64,000 nucleotides of DNA from JANNPJ01 sp965200525 (GTDB lineage: Bacteria; Actinomycetota; Actinomycetes; Actinomycetales; Kineosporiaceae), in assembly GCA_965200525.1 (NCBI GenBank), contig OZ241368.1, positions 4,216,001-4,280,000 of the forward strand, in the 5' to 3' direction. The notes beneath the pieces were generated by a model. That model did not search any database and was not told the DNA's origin. It saw only the letters and a program-made list of their open reading frames with translations. This document shows, piece after piece, positions 1 through 8,689 of the stretch (the stretch's first letter is position 1; each line of letters begins with the position of its first letter). A program made the translations under genes and the position numbers.

Positions 1-534
1 CATCGGCAGGGCCTTGACCAGCAGCACCGGCGTCTGGAAGACGGCCGCCACCGGGGTCTTGTCCAGGGCCCGGCCCATCGCGAACGCGATCACCACGACC
101 CAGAACGCGATCAGCACGACCCGCTTGATCCGGTACCTGGTCCAGGCGCTGAATCGGCGCTCGGCGAACCGGTTGGTCCGGCCGAACACCCGGTCGGCCC
201 AGAACCCGTTGTACCGGGCGCTGTGCTCGCAGATCACGAAGTGGAACTGGCGGATGATCTCCAGGGCGCCGAGCACCACCAGCCAGCGCTGCTGAGCGGC
301 GATGTTCTGGGTCGCGTTGCCCCAGCTGCCCAGGGGCGAGATGCGCAGGTACTCGTTCCAGACCAGCAGCCCGAAGATGATGGCGATCAGCAGGATGAAC
401 TTGGTGCGGTCCCACATCACCATCGGCTTGCGGGTGCCGCGTTCCTTCCAGGCCGGGGTGGGCCGGTGGGACGCGGTCGGATCGGCCGGTGCTGTGGGTG
501 GCGACCCGGCCGGTGCGGCGGTGCCGGTGCTCAT
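1..534 (-). CDS. Membrane protein of unknown function, N-terminal part only
   Basis: Read on the minus strand from an ATG at 534, this frame stays open to the window edge (178 codons), so the C-terminal part is missing. The first ~35 residues are rich in Pro, Ala and Thr. They are followed by a hydrophobic stretch around residues 45-62 (FILLIAIIFGLLVW), a second around 84-95 and a third around 140-155 (VVLIAFWVVVIAFAMG). A basic, aromatic segment lies between the second and third. It begins 79 bases downstream of the lipoprotein gene on the same strand, so the two may be co-transcribed. I do not recognise the family. The visible part could be the membrane domain of a larger enzyme. Confidence 0.65.
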   Translation of the reverse strand, partial: MSTGTAAPAGSPPTAPADPTASHRPTPAWKERGTRKPMVMWDRTKFILLIAIIFGLLVWNEYLRISPLGSWGNATQNIAAQQRWLVVLGALEIIRQFHFVICEHSARYNGFWADRVFGRTNRFAERRFSAWTRYRIKRVVLIAFWVVVIAFAMGRALDKTPVAAVFQTPVLLVKALPM

Positions 535-613
535 CGAGGCCTCCGTGCTGCTGGACGAGGTGCTGCTGGACGAGGGGTGAGGCGACCGCTCGGGCGGCCG
601 GCCGGGTGAGCCA

Positions 614-1258
614 TCAGGTCGGCTTCAGCGTCAGCGAGTTGACGACGTCGCGGATCTCGGTGGCGTGCGCGGTGTAGCAGCTCTGGCTGCAGTGCACCGA
701 GACGACGTGCACGCTGTGGTGTTTGGGATCGATCAGCGTGACCGCGTCGTAGATCTCGGTGTCGGTGCCGCCGTCCGAGAACGAGTACCGGACGTGGGCC
801 CCGCGCTCGCCCGGCTTGATCACGGACTCGTTCTCCAGCAGCGCGAACGTGTGCGCCTTGGTCGCCGTCGTGCGCTGCTCGGCGGTGCCGGGCAGCACCA
901 GCTCGCGCAGGTCCTCGCCGGTGATGCTGGCGCCCTCGTCCTTGCTCAGCGGGATCGCCCGGGCGACCAGCAGGGGGTCGGCGGCCGAACCGGTCTGCAC
1001 GTGGGCGACCTTGGGCTTGGGGGAGGCGTCGTAGAACACCAGCCAGCCGGTCTGGGCGGCCGGGTCGGCCCCGCTGGCCTTGAGCACGTCGTCGGTGTTC
1101 ACCGCGCTCCAGGAGCGCGGCACCCGCAGGATCGCGTCGCGGTCGGAACTGCCGACGTACTTGTAGGCCGGCTCACCGCAGCCGGTGAGGATGACCACCA
1201 GCCCCGCCACGAGCCCCAGACCGACCGACCGTGCCAGCCTGCTGCTCGTCTGCCGCAC
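614..1258 (-). CDS. Putative lipoprotein, unknown function
   Basis: 214-residue protein with a lipoprotein signal peptide: basic start (VRQTSSRLAR), hydrophobic core and lipobox LTGC, with the acylated Cys at residue 27. The mature part should sit on the outer face of the membrane. It has no catalytic motif I recognise and ends in a small Cys-containing segment (VHCSQSCY) that could form a disulfide. The frame is open further upstream to an ATG at 1369. I chose the GTG at 1258 because a GGAGG lies 5 bases before it and because it leaves a normally short signal-peptide n-region. The truncated membrane protein follows on the same strand. Confidence 0.75.
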   Translation of the reverse strand: MRQTSSRLARSVGLGLVAGLVVILTGCGEPAYKYVGSSDRDAILRVPRSWSAVNTDDVLKASGADPAAQTGWLVFYDASPKPKVAHVQTGSAADPLLVARAIPLSKDEGASITGEDLRELVLPGTAEQRTTATKAHTFALLENESVIKPGERGAHVRYSFSDGGTDTEIYDAVTLIDPKHHSVHVVSVHCSQSCYTAHATEIRDVVNSLTLKPT

Positions 1259-1776
1259 AGGTGCCTCCGCGTTCTCGTCGGATCCGCCAACCGGCCCGGC
1301 CCGCCCTCGGGTTGCCGCAGGTCGTGAATCTCCTGACATCAGGGTCACCTGATTCCCGGATTTTCGCATCCCCGTAGCGAGGTATTTATTTCGGGTCCCG
1401 GTCCTGACGACGACCGGGTTCCGGTCGCGGTCCGAGCACGGGGAACATCTGATCGTAATCTAGCTGTGATCCAGCCGAGATAACACCGTGATTGACGCCG
1501 AGCCGTGGAGAAGTTTGTCGGGAACCGGGTGTTTCGGTCCCCGATTCGCGCGGGCGCGGCGCATGATGGCGGGGTTCGGGCCAACCCGGCCCGGGTGGAC
1601 GATCCGCCCCGGACGGCGTATTCGACATCACCTGTCGTGATGACGTTTACGTCGAACGGGTTGACGGCGAGTGGTGGCAATGGCGAACGTTGTACCTCCG
1701 CGTAGCGTCGTCGTGCCGCCAGGTGACAAACGTCGTCCGGCGGGGCGCTCGTCCTGCTCAAGCGAGGGGAGTCACC
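1259..1776. other. Divergent intergenic region with two small palindromes
   Basis: This stretch separates the lipoprotein gene (minus) from the PIN-PhoH gene (plus) and is less GC-rich than its surroundings. I see no convincing gene. It holds the inverted repeat CATCAC-N5-GTGATG at 1626-1642 and, adjoining it, the palindrome GACGT-TT-ACGTC at 1642-1653. Either could be an operator. The remaining sequence presumably contains both promoters, but I could not place -35/-10 pairs with confidence. Confidence 0.35.
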
Positions 1777-3114
1777 GTGGCATCTTCCACGAACAGCACC
1801 CGCACCTCATCGACTTCGGCTGACGGCCGTCGAACCTTCGTGCTCGACACGTCGGTTCTGCTGTCGGACCCGAAGGCCGCGCTCCGGTTCGCCGAGCACG
1901 AGGTGGTCCTCCCCGTAGTCGTGATCATGGAGCTGGAGGCCAAGCGGAACCATCCGGAGCTCGGATACTTCGCCCGCCAGGCTCTGCGACTGCTGGACGA
2001 CCTGCGGGTTCGCCACGGCCGGCTCGACGAGCCGATGCCGATCGGTGATTCCACCGGAACGCTGCGAGTGGAGCTGAACCACTCCGATCTCTCCGTGCTG
2101 CCGGCCGGTTTCCGGCTCGGCGACAACGACAGCCGAATCCTGGCCGTGGCCCGCAATCTGGCCGCCGACGGGCGGGCCGTGACGCTGGTCAGCAAGGACC
2201 TGCCGATGCGGATCAAGGCCTCGGCCGTCGGCCTGCCGGCCGAGGAGTACCAGGCCGGGCTGGCCGTCGACACCGGCTGGACCGGGCTGGCCGAGCTCGA
2301 GCTCGACACCGAGACGGTCGGCGCGCTCTACGCCGGTGAGGTGCTGGACGTCGACGCCGCCCGCGACCTGCCCTGCCACACCGGCCTGGTGATCGTCTCG
2401 CCCCGGGGCTCGGCCCTGGGCCGGGTCACGGCCGACAAGAAGGTGAAGCTGGTCCGCGGCGACCGGGACGTGTTCGGCGTGCACGGTCGTAGCGCCGAGC
2501 AGCGGATCGCGATCGACCTGCTGCTGGACGCCGACATCGGCATCCTCTCGCTCGGCGGCCGGGCCGGGACCGGCAAGTCGGCCCTGGCCCTGTGCGCCGG
2601 GCTGGAGGCCGTGCTCGAGCGCCGTCAGCACCGCAAGATCGTCGTCTTCCGGCCGCTGTACGCGGTCGGCGGGCAGGAGCTGGGCTACCTGCCCGGCAAC
2701 GAGGCCGAGAAGATGGGGCCCTGGGGGCAGGCGGTGTTCGACACCCTGGGCGCCCTGGTCGCCCCCGAGGTGGTCGAGGAGGTGCTCGACCGGGGCCTGC
2801 TCGAAGTGCTGCCGCTGACCCACATCCGGGGCCGGTCTCTGCACGACTCGTTCGTGGTCGTCGACGAGGCCCAGTCGCTGGAGCGCAACGTGCTGCTCAC
2901 GGTGCTCTCCCGGATCGGCCAGAACAGCCGGGTGATCCTCACCCACGACGTCGCCCAGCGCGACAACCTGCGGGTCGGCCGGCACGACGGGGTGGCCGCG
3001 GTGATCGAGGCGCTCAAGGGCCATCCGCTGTTCGCCCACGTCACGCTGACCCGGTCCGAGCGGTCCCCGGTGGCGGCCCTGGTCACCGAGCTCCTGGAGA
3101 ACCTCGTCCCCTGA
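1777..3114 (+). CDS. PIN domain-PhoH-like ATPase/RNase
   Basis: 445-residue fusion of an N-terminal PIN nuclease domain and a C-terminal PhoH-type P-loop ATPase, an architecture widespread in actinobacteria and expected to act on RNA in the cytoplasm. The PIN part begins with FVLDTSVLLSDP (acidic metal ligand) and continues with DNDSRILA. The ATPase part has the Walker A motif GRAGTGKS and the Walker B motif VVVDEAQSLE. The start is the GTG at 1777, with GAGGGGA just upstream. An upstream in-frame extension to 1690 lacks PIN-like sequence. A strong hairpin follows the stop codon, so the gene is probably transcribed alone. Confidence 0.93.
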   Translation: MASSTNSTRTSSTSADGRRTFVLDTSVLLSDPKAALRFAEHEVVLPVVVIMELEAKRNHPELGYFARQALRLLDDLRVRHGRLDEPMPIGDSTGTLRVELNHSDLSVLPAGFRLGDNDSRILAVARNLAADGRAVTLVSKDLPMRIKASAVGLPAEEYQAGLAVDTGWTGLAELELDTETVGALYAGEVLDVDAARDLPCHTGLVIVSPRGSALGRVTADKKVKLVRGDRDVFGVHGRSAEQRIAIDLLLDADIGILSLGGRAGTGKSALALCAGLEAVLERRQHRKIVVFRPLYAVGGQELGYLPGNEAEKMGPWGQAVFDTLGALVAPEVVEEVLDRGLLEVLPLTHIRGRSLHDSFVVVDEAQSLERNVLLTVLSRIGQNSRVILTHDVAQRDNLRVGRHDGVAAVIEALKGHPLFAHVTLTRSERSPVAALVTELLENLVP

Positions 3115-3128
3115 CGCCGGCGAATCGG

Positions 3129-3165
3129 GCCGGGGTCCGACCCGAGGAATGGGTCAGACCCCGGC
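3129..3165 (+). terminator. Factor-independent-type hairpin after PIN-PhoH gene
   Basis: A 15-base arm (3129-3143) pairs with 3151-3165 around a 7-base loop, with a single C/A mismatch. There is no U tract, as is usual for very GC-rich actinobacteria. It starts 14 bases after the PhoH stop codon. Confidence 0.7.
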
Positions 3166-3474
3166 TCGATCCGGAGTTTCGGGGCGTGAGCCTGCTCACC
3201 ATGTAAACACTGGGTAACGGGAAACCGGGTTTTGCTCACCGGTTGTCGATTACACCGGTGGCATTCGTTTGGCGCTGCCCCGGCCTCTTGCGACCGTGGG
3301 GGAGCTGTTCATCCGCTCCTGCGGGCGCCGTCGCGATCTGCTGCACCGATCGTGACCGTGCCCGGCGGGGCCCCCGAGGTGTGACCGTGATGCCGAATGC
3401 CAGGCATCGCCGGGCCCGGAGCGGGTGATCATCGTGGTGCCGGACGCCCGGGGCGCACCGTCGAGAGGTCGTCC
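3166..3474. other. Leader/intergenic region of the first transglycosylase gene
   Basis: About 300 bases without a supported gene, between the PhoH terminator and the transglycosylase start. Because actinobacterial cell-wall hydrolase genes often carry a c-di-AMP (ydaO) riboswitch, I looked for one. GCCGAAT occurs near 3391 but the accompanying conserved purine-rich core is absent, so I do not call it. No other structure was convincing. Confidence 0.3.
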
Positions 3475-4077
3475 GTGGTTCCCAGCGCTCTGCGCACCCT
3501 GTCCGTCGTCACCCTGCTCTCCGCCGTCTCCGGTTCGGTGATGCTGACCCACCAGCATCATGCTCCGACCGCCTCGTCCGTGGACTCGACCGTGGATTCG
3601 GCCGTTCTCGCCGGTTCGGTGATCCCGCAGCCGCGGACCGACGGCACCTCGGCCCGGATGCGGGCCCGGATCGATGCTCTGGCCCGCACCGAGGCCACCC
3701 GGATCCACCGGCACGAGGTCGCGGTCGCGGCCGCCCATCGGCAGGCCGTCCGGGACCGGATCACCCGCTCGGCGGTCCGGGACCCGCAGGCGGTCGCGCG
3801 CCTGCTGCTGGCCGACCGGGGCTGGGGCGCGGGGCAGTTCTCCTGTCTGAGGTCGCTCTGGAACCGGGAGAGCCGGTGGAACTACCGGGCCGCCAATCCG
3901 TCGTCCGGGGCCTACGGCATCGCCCAGGCGCTGCCCGGCCGCAAGATGGCCGCCGCCGGAGCCGACTGGCGGACCAATCCGGTGACCCAGATGAAGTGGG
4001 GGCTGGGCTACATCGCCGGTCGCTACGGCACGCCCTGCGGGGCCTGGGGGCACAGCCAGGCCACCGGCTGGTACTAG
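3475..4077 (+). CDS. Secreted lytic transglycosylase-like protein (SLT/APF C-terminal type)
   Basis: 200-residue protein with an N-terminal signal-anchor (LRTLSVVTLLSAVSGSVML), a helical linker rich in Ala, Arg and Glu, and a C-terminal lysozyme-like domain. The domain carries LWNRESRWNY, where the Glu is the expected catalytic acid, then NPSSGAYGIAQ, and ends in CGAWGHSQATGWY. The family cleaves or remodels peptidoglycan outside the membrane. GTG 3475 was chosen because GAGAGG lies about 6 bases upstream and the signal sequence follows directly; the frame is open upstream to 3397. The next gene encodes a paralogue with an almost identical C-terminal domain, so the pair arose by tandem duplication. 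Confidence 0.85.
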   Translation: MVPSALRTLSVVTLLSAVSGSVMLTHQHHAPTASSVDSTVDSAVLAGSVIPQPRTDGTSARMRARIDALARTEATRIHRHEVAVAAAHRQAVRDRITRSAVRDPQAVARLLLADRGWGAGQFSCLRSLWNRESRWNYRAANPSSGAYGIAQALPGRKMAAAGADWRTNPVTQMKWGLGYIAGRYGTPCGAWGHSQATGWY

Positions 4078-4093
4078 CCCGTTCGGCCGGGGC

Positions 4094-4128
4094 GGCTCCT
4101 CCCGGACGGCCGAGGCGAAAAAGGAGCC
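4094..4128 (+). terminator. Possible hairpin between the tandem transglycosylase genes
   Basis: GGCTCCT at 4094-4100 can pair with AGGAGCC at 4122-4128 across a 21-base loop. The stem is short and the loop long, so this is only a candidate. Confidence 0.3.
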
Positions 4129-4292
4129 GGGCGCTCGGATGACACCAGACAGTGGCGAACCATTCATTTTCGCTACGCATTGTGATCGCAAGGCACTCAG
4201 TGTCGATCGAAACGCTGCTTGTACGTCAAACCTTCCTTAACCCTCACCGGAGGACTTGTGTCGGACCCGTCCCCTTCGCCACGGTAGGACGC

Positions 4293-5603
4293 GTGAAGAC
4301 AGCCGCACGGTCCGCAGACGACCTCGCGGACGACTGGCTGAGCACCGGACCGCTGGCCACCGCCGCGGTCGGCGGCGCTCCGCGGGCCTACCCCAAGCGC
4401 TCCGAACTGCGCCGGGCCGAGGCCCGTGCCGCTGGTCGTCGGGGCGCCGATCGTCGGCCCGCCGGTGGCCGCCCGTCCGGCCCGGCCGGCACTCACGCCC
4501 CGCCCGCGCCGACGTCCTCGGCCCGCACCGCCGAGGCGCTGCGCCGGCAGAGCTCCGGGTTCGCGCCGGCCCGGTTGCCGATCGCCGTCTCACCCACGCC
4601 GGCCGTGCTGCCGATCCGGCAGACCTCGAGCCCGTACCGCCCGGCCGGCATCGATCTGCCGGTGCCGCCGGCCGAGCCCAGCTTCGACGCCTTCCACCAG
4701 ACCGCTCCGCGCGGCATCCCGATGGTGCCGATCGCGGTACCGGCCCCGCCGATGGCGCCGGCCGAGCTGGCCGCCCCGGTGCTGCCCGCTCTCGACCCGG
4801 CCCTCTGGGGTCTCGACATCGAGGCGGCTCCGGCCACCGGTCGCCGTCGTGGCGCCGACGAGGCCGAGCAGGCCCGACGTGGTCGTGCCCCCAAGTCGCC
4901 GGCCACCACCGGCCTTCCCCGGCTGCTGGGCCGGGGCAAGTCCGGCGCCGCCCGGTTGCTCGTCCTGGCCCTGGTGGTCGGGGCCGAGGGCGTGGCCGTC
5001 ACCGCGATGAGCGGCACCGCCCGGGTGGCCCCGCACGATCCCAGCACCGCCGGGGTCAACTCGGCCTTCGAACTGGCCCCGGTCACGGTCGCCGCCGGGG
5101 CGGCGGCCACCGTCAGCACGGTCCCGTCGGCCGGCGACTCCCGGACGACGGTCCCGGCGTCGATCGACCCGCTGCTGCTCACCCAGGCCCAGGAGGCCTC
5201 CTCCGGGGCCAAGGTCACCGCCGCGATCGCCCAGGCCAAGGCGGCCGCGGCCCGGATCCGGCTGGCCGAGGCCCGCCGCGACCGGGCGATGCGCAACGCG
5301 CAGAGCGACCCCAAGCCGGTCGCCCAGATCATGGTCACCGAGCGCGGCTGGGGCTCGTCCCAGTTCTCCTGCCTGGTGTCGCTGTGGAATCGCGAGAGCA
5401 TGTGGAACTACCGCGCCACCAACCCCTCGTCCGGCGCCTACGGCATCGCCCAGGCGCTGCCGGGCAGCAAGATGGCCAGTGCCGGCGCCGACTGGCGGAC
5501 CAACCCGGTCACCCAGATCAGGTGGGGCCTCGACTACATCGCCGACCGGTACGGCACCCCCTGCGGGGCCTGGGGCCACAGCCAGGCCACCGGCTGGTAC
5601 TGA
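4293..5603 (+). CDS. Membrane-anchored lytic transglycosylase-like protein, long paralogue
   Basis: 436-residue protein. The first ~200 residues form a Pro/Ala/Arg-rich, low-complexity cytoplasmic region. A single membrane segment follows (AARLLVLALVVGAEGVAVTAM, around residues 220-240), then an Ala-rich extracytoplasmic linker and a C-terminal lysozyme-like domain (LWNRESMWNY, NPSSGAYGIAQ, CGAWGHSQATGWY). That domain closely matches the upstream gene. The catalytic Glu is present. The start is GTG 4293 with GTAGGA upstream; a longer frame reaches 4152 but has no ribosome site. The long cytoplasmic N-terminus is absent from the shorter paralogue and could take signals from the cell interior. 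Confidence 0.82.
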   Translation: MKTAARSADDLADDWLSTGPLATAAVGGAPRAYPKRSELRRAEARAAGRRGADRRPAGGRPSGPAGTHAPPAPTSSARTAEALRRQSSGFAPARLPIAVSPTPAVLPIRQTSSPYRPAGIDLPVPPAEPSFDAFHQTAPRGIPMVPIAVPAPPMAPAELAAPVLPALDPALWGLDIEAAPATGRRRGADEAEQARRGRAPKSPATTGLPRLLGRGKSGAARLLVLALVVGAEGVAVTAMSGTARVAPHDPSTAGVNSAFELAPVTVAAGAAATVSTVPSAGDSRTTVPASIDPLLLTQAQEASSGAKVTAAIAQAKAAAARIRLAEARRDRAMRNAQSDPKPVAQIMVTERGWGSSQFSCLVSLWNRESMWNYRATNPSSGAYGIAQALPGSKMASAGADWRTNPVTQIRWGLDYIADRYGTPCGAWGHSQATGWY

Positions 5604-5652
5604 GCGGCAACGCTTTTCGCCCTGAGGCGCGCTCCTGATCGATCGGAGCGGT

Positions 5653-7047
5653 TCAGGGTCCGGTCATCGTGGTGACGTCGAGCAGCTGGTCCAGCTCGGC
5701 CTCGGTCAGCTCCCCGCGCTCGACGACGCCGAGCTCCAGCGCCGCCGCCTTGATCGTGATCCGCCGGGCCACAGCATGTTTGGCGATCTTGGCCGCCGCC
5801 TCGTAGCCCAGCGGCCGGGCCAGTGGGGTGACGATCGAGGGTGACGACTCGGCCAGCGCCCGGGCCCGTTCGACGTCCGGCTCGATCCCGGCCACGGTCC
5901 GGTCGGCCAGCAGGGTCGCCGCCCGGCCGAGCAGCCGGATCTGCTCCAGCAGGGCCCGGCTGATCACCGGCACCATCACGTTCAGCTCGAAGTTCCCGCT
6001 CGCCCCGGCCCAGGCGATGGTCGCGTCGTGGCCGACCACCTGCGCGCAGACCTGGAGCACGGCCTCCGGGATCACCGGATTGACCTTGCCGGGCATGATC
6101 GACGATCCCGGTTGGAGGTCGGGCAGGTGGATCTCGCCCAGCCCGGCGTTCGGCCCGGACGACATCCAGCGCAGGTCGTTGCAGATCTTGGTCAGGCTGA
6201 CGGCGACCACCCGGAGGTTGCCGGACAGTTCCACCAGGGCGTCCCGGGCGCCGTGGGCCTCGAAGTGATCGCGGGCCTCGGTGATCGGCAGCCCGGTGCT
6301 GCGGTTCAGGTCCTCGATCACGGCGGCGGCGAAACCGGGCGGGGTGTTGATCCCGGTGCCGACGGCCGTTCCGCCCAGCGGTACCTCGGCCACCCGGGGC
6401 AGGGTGGCCAGCAGCCGCTCGATGCCGCGCCGGAGCTGGGCCGCGTGCCCGCCGAACTCCTGGCCGAGCATGACCGGGGTCGCGTCCATCAGGTGGGTCC
6501 GGCCGGCCTTGACCACGGTCGCGGTTCGCTCGGCCTGCCGTTCGAAGGCCCGGGCCAGGTGATCCAGGGCCGGCACGAGGTCGTGCGCCACGGCTCCGGT
6601 GGCGGCCAGGTGGACGGCCGTCGGGACCGTGTCGTTGCTCGACTGGGAGGCGTTCACCTGGTCGTTCGGATGCACGGCCCGACCCAGTCGGCGGCCGGCC
6701 AGGGTCGCGACGACCTCGTTGACGTTCATGTTGGTCGACGTGCCGGAGCCGGTCTGGAAGACGTCGATCGGGAACTGGTCGGCCTGTTCGCCGGCCGCGA
6801 TCGCCTCGGCCGCGCCCGCGATCGCCTCGGCCACGTCGGCCGGGATCACCCCGAGACCGGCGTTGACCCGGGCCGCGGACGCCTTGATCCGGGCCAGTGC
6901 CGCGATCACGGCCGGATCGATCCGGACTCCGCTGATCGGGAAGTTCTCCACCGCCCGCTGGGTCTGGGCTCCCCACAGGGCGGTCGCCGGGACGGCGATC
7001 TCGCCCATCGTGTCGTGCTCGATCCGGGTCTCGGCAGGAGTTTCCAT
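5653..7047 (-). CDS. fumC: Fumarate hydratase class II
   Basis: 464-residue oxygen-stable fumarase that interconverts fumarate and L-malate in the TCA cycle. It shows RIEHDTMGE near the N-terminus, then TGSGTSTNMN, NASQSSND, GRTHLMDATPV and the fumarase/aspartase signature GSSIMPGKVNP. Length and order fit FumC. I chose ATG 7047 because it leaves seven residues before RIEHDT, as in known FumC proteins; an ATG at 7083 is the alternative. A class I (iron-sulfur) fumarase lies about 3.7 kb away in this window, so the organism carries both enzyme types. Confidence 0.95.
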   Translation of the reverse strand: METPAETRIEHDTMGEIAVPATALWGAQTQRAVENFPISGVRIDPAVIAALARIKASAARVNAGLGVIPADVAEAIAGAAEAIAAGEQADQFPIDVFQTGSGTSTNMNVNEVVATLAGRRLGRAVHPNDQVNASQSSNDTVPTAVHLAATGAVAHDLVPALDHLARAFERQAERTATVVKAGRTHLMDATPVMLGQEFGGHAAQLRRGIERLLATLPRVAEVPLGGTAVGTGINTPPGFAAAVIEDLNRSTGLPITEARDHFEAHGARDALVELSGNLRVVAVSLTKICNDLRWMSSGPNAGLGEIHLPDLQPGSSIMPGKVNPVIPEAVLQVCAQVVGHDATIAWAGASGNFELNVMVPVISRALLEQIRLLGRAATLLADRTVAGIEPDVERARALAESSPSIVTPLARPLGYEAAAKIAKHAVARRITIKAAALELGVVERGELTEAELDQLLDVTTMTGP

Positions 7048-7151
7048 CCCCTGATAGTTGCGCCTTTGCCCAACGGTCGCCATCGGCCGCGTCTACGCTG
7101 TGACTCTGGGTGCTTCGAATAGTACGCAGAGTCATACGGGGGTTCTGTCTC

Positions 7152-7757
7152 ATGTTGATACGGGTGCCGGCAGCGTGGCCGCAACCACTGGTGGCCACGA
7201 TCGCGATGATCGTCCTGGCCGCTCTGGACCTGGCCGGGGCGTTCGCGGCCAAGGAGGCCGTACAGCGGGGCTCGGCCGGGATGGCGGTGCTCGGCGCCGT
7301 CCTGTTCCTGGCCCTGTTCTGGGTCTACGCCTCCAGCCTGGAGGTGGCCGAGCTGTCGTCGGTGACCTTCGGCTGGATCGTCCTGCTCCAGGTGGGCGTG
7401 GTCATGCTCGACCGGTACCGGTATCACGTGATGCCGGCTCGCGGCGCCTGGCTGGCAATCGCCGTCCTGCTGGCGGCCCAGGCCTACTTGGTGCTGGCGC
7501 CCAGCGCCGGTTCCACGCCGGAGAAGGCGGAGAAGGCGGCCGGGGCGGTGTCGGAGCCCGCGAGCTCAGCGGCTGAGGGCGAGCATGAACGTGCTGAGGG
7601 TGTGCACCACGAGCTGGCCCAGCTGGGCCGCGGTGAGCGCGCTGATGGCCACCCCGGTGATGAGCAGGGCCTGCCCGACCGTCTCGTGTCCGTTGTCGGA
7701 CATGTTTCCCCCCAGCGTGCGATGACCCACACAGCCCCGACGACTACACGAGCGTAA
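7152..7757 (+). CDS. Small integral membrane protein, unknown function
   Basis: Predicted ~201 residues. The first ~120 residues contain four hydrophobic segments (for example IAMIVLAALDLAGAFA, MAVLGAVLFLALFWVYA, LAIAVLLAAQAYLVLA) separated by short loops. The last ~80 residues are hydrophilic and low in complexity (Glu, His, Arg, Gly). That tail overlaps a short minus-strand gene at 7566-7703, so its coding reality is uncertain. The start is ATG 7152, with a G run 8 bases upstream; the frame is open to 7110. I do not recognise the family. It is divergent from fumC and may share a promoter region. Confidence 0.55.
   Translation: MLIRVPAAWPQPLVATIAMIVLAALDLAGAFAAKEAVQRGSAGMAVLGAVLFLALFWVYASSLEVAELSSVTFGWIVLLQVGVVMLDRYRYHVMPARGAWLAIAVLLAAQAYLVLAPSAGSTPEKAEKAAGAVSEPASSAAEGEHERAEGVHHELAQLGRGERADGHPGDEQGLPDRLVSVVGHVSPQRAMTHTAPTTTRA
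7566..7703 (-). CDS. Small hydrophobic protein (45 residues)
   Basis: A 45-codon ORF on the minus strand starting MSDNGHETVGQALL and ending MLALSR. Its core is hydrophobic (ALLITGVAISALTAAQLGQLVVH), suggesting one membrane helix. The ATG at 7703 has a very strong ribosome site, GGGGGGA, 4 bases before it, which supports translation. It lies wholly inside the 3' part of the plus-strand membrane-protein frame, which there encodes only low-complexity sequence. I do not recognise it. Its size and nature would fit a small membrane modulator or regulator. Confidence 0.5.
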   Translation of the reverse strand: MSDNGHETVGQALLITGVAISALTAAQLGQLVVHTLSTFMLALSR

Positions 7758-7899
7758 GGCGTCATTGCTTTCCGTGACCGGGTAGGCGCGCCGGATCCGG
7801 TGAACGGGGGGCCGTCGCAGTCAGCCGCTCCACGCCGAGCTACTCGTCGGTATGCTTCGAAACTGCCACCGCCGTCAGCAGCTTCGGAAAGGTTTTGCC

Positions 7900-8682
7900 G
7901 TGCGCCCCACTGATGCCGGGCCGGCCTCCGGCAGTCCCTCGGAGCACCGCCCGTTCGAGCAGGTCTTCGACTCCCTCACCGAGGTCCAGGGCTGGATGAC
8001 CCAGGCGCAGGCCCAGCGGCTGTGGTCGGCCGCCGCCCGGCTGCCGGCCCCGGCCCGGATCGTGGAGATCGGGAGTTACCACGGCCGTTCGGCGATCATC
8101 CTGGCCAGCGCGTCCGCGGACGGCGTGGAGGTGTTCGCGATCGACCCGCACGCCGGGTTCGACCGGGGGCCGCAACAGATCGAGGGCGAGTTCGAGGACG
8201 GCCAGCGCGATCACGAGACCTTCCTGCGCAATCTGGGTGCGGCCGGCGTCACGGGCCGGGTCACGCACGTCCGCAAGCCATCGCAGCAGGCCACGGACGA
8301 CGTCCCCGGGCTGGTCGAGGTCGTGTACATCGACGGTGCGCATCGGTTCGAGCCGGCCCGGGCCGACATCGTGCGCTGGGGGGCCAAGGTGGCGCCCGGT
8401 GGCACCCTCCTCATTCACGACTCGTTCAGCTCGATCGGCGTCACCCTGGCCCTGCTGGTCACGCTGGTCTTCGGTGGGCAGTTCCGCTACGTCGGGCGGT
8501 CCGGTTCGATGACCGAGTACCGGCGCGAGCAGCTGGGGCCGGTCGATCGGCTGGCCGGCTCCGGTCGGCAGCTGGCCCAGCTGCCGTACTTTGCCCGCAA
8601 CGTGCTGTTCAAGGTCATGATCGTGCTCGGCCTGCGCCGGGCCACCCGCTGGCTGGGTGGCGACGGGGAATGGCCCTACTGA
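7900..8682 (+). CDS. Class I SAM-dependent methyltransferase
   Basis: 260-residue protein with a Rossmann methyltransferase core. Motif I is IVEIGSYHGRSAI (SAM binding), followed by VFAIDPH (acidic end of strand 2) and VEVVYIDGAHRFEPARADI (YIDGxH motif typical of the Methyltransf_24 type), then LLIHDSFSS. Such enzymes often modify sugars or small molecules, and the substrate here cannot be told. The start is GTG 7900, 7 bases after GGAAAGG. The gene converges on the carbonic anhydrase gene, with only 7 bases between the two ends. Confidence 0.85.
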   Translation: MRPTDAGPASGSPSEHRPFEQVFDSLTEVQGWMTQAQAQRLWSAAARLPAPARIVEIGSYHGRSAIILASASADGVEVFAIDPHAGFDRGPQQIEGEFEDGQRDHETFLRNLGAAGVTGRVTHVRKPSQQATDDVPGLVEVVYIDGAHRFEPARADIVRWGAKVAPGGTLLIHDSFSSIGVTLALLVTLVFGGQFRYVGRSGSMTEYRREQLGPVDRLAGSGRQLAQLPYFARNVLFKVMIVLGLRRATRWLGGDGEWPY

Positions 8683-8689
8683 TCGCTGG

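Noticed and set aside
1345..1761. 138-codon minus-strand frame in the PhoH upstream region
   Set aside because: Arg/Pro/Thr-rich composition with no ribosome site or recognisable motif.
3166..3474. Possible c-di-AMP (ydaO) riboswitch before the transglycosylase gene
   Set aside because: Only GCCGAAT near 3391 matches; the conserved purine-rich core and paired helices could not be found by eye.
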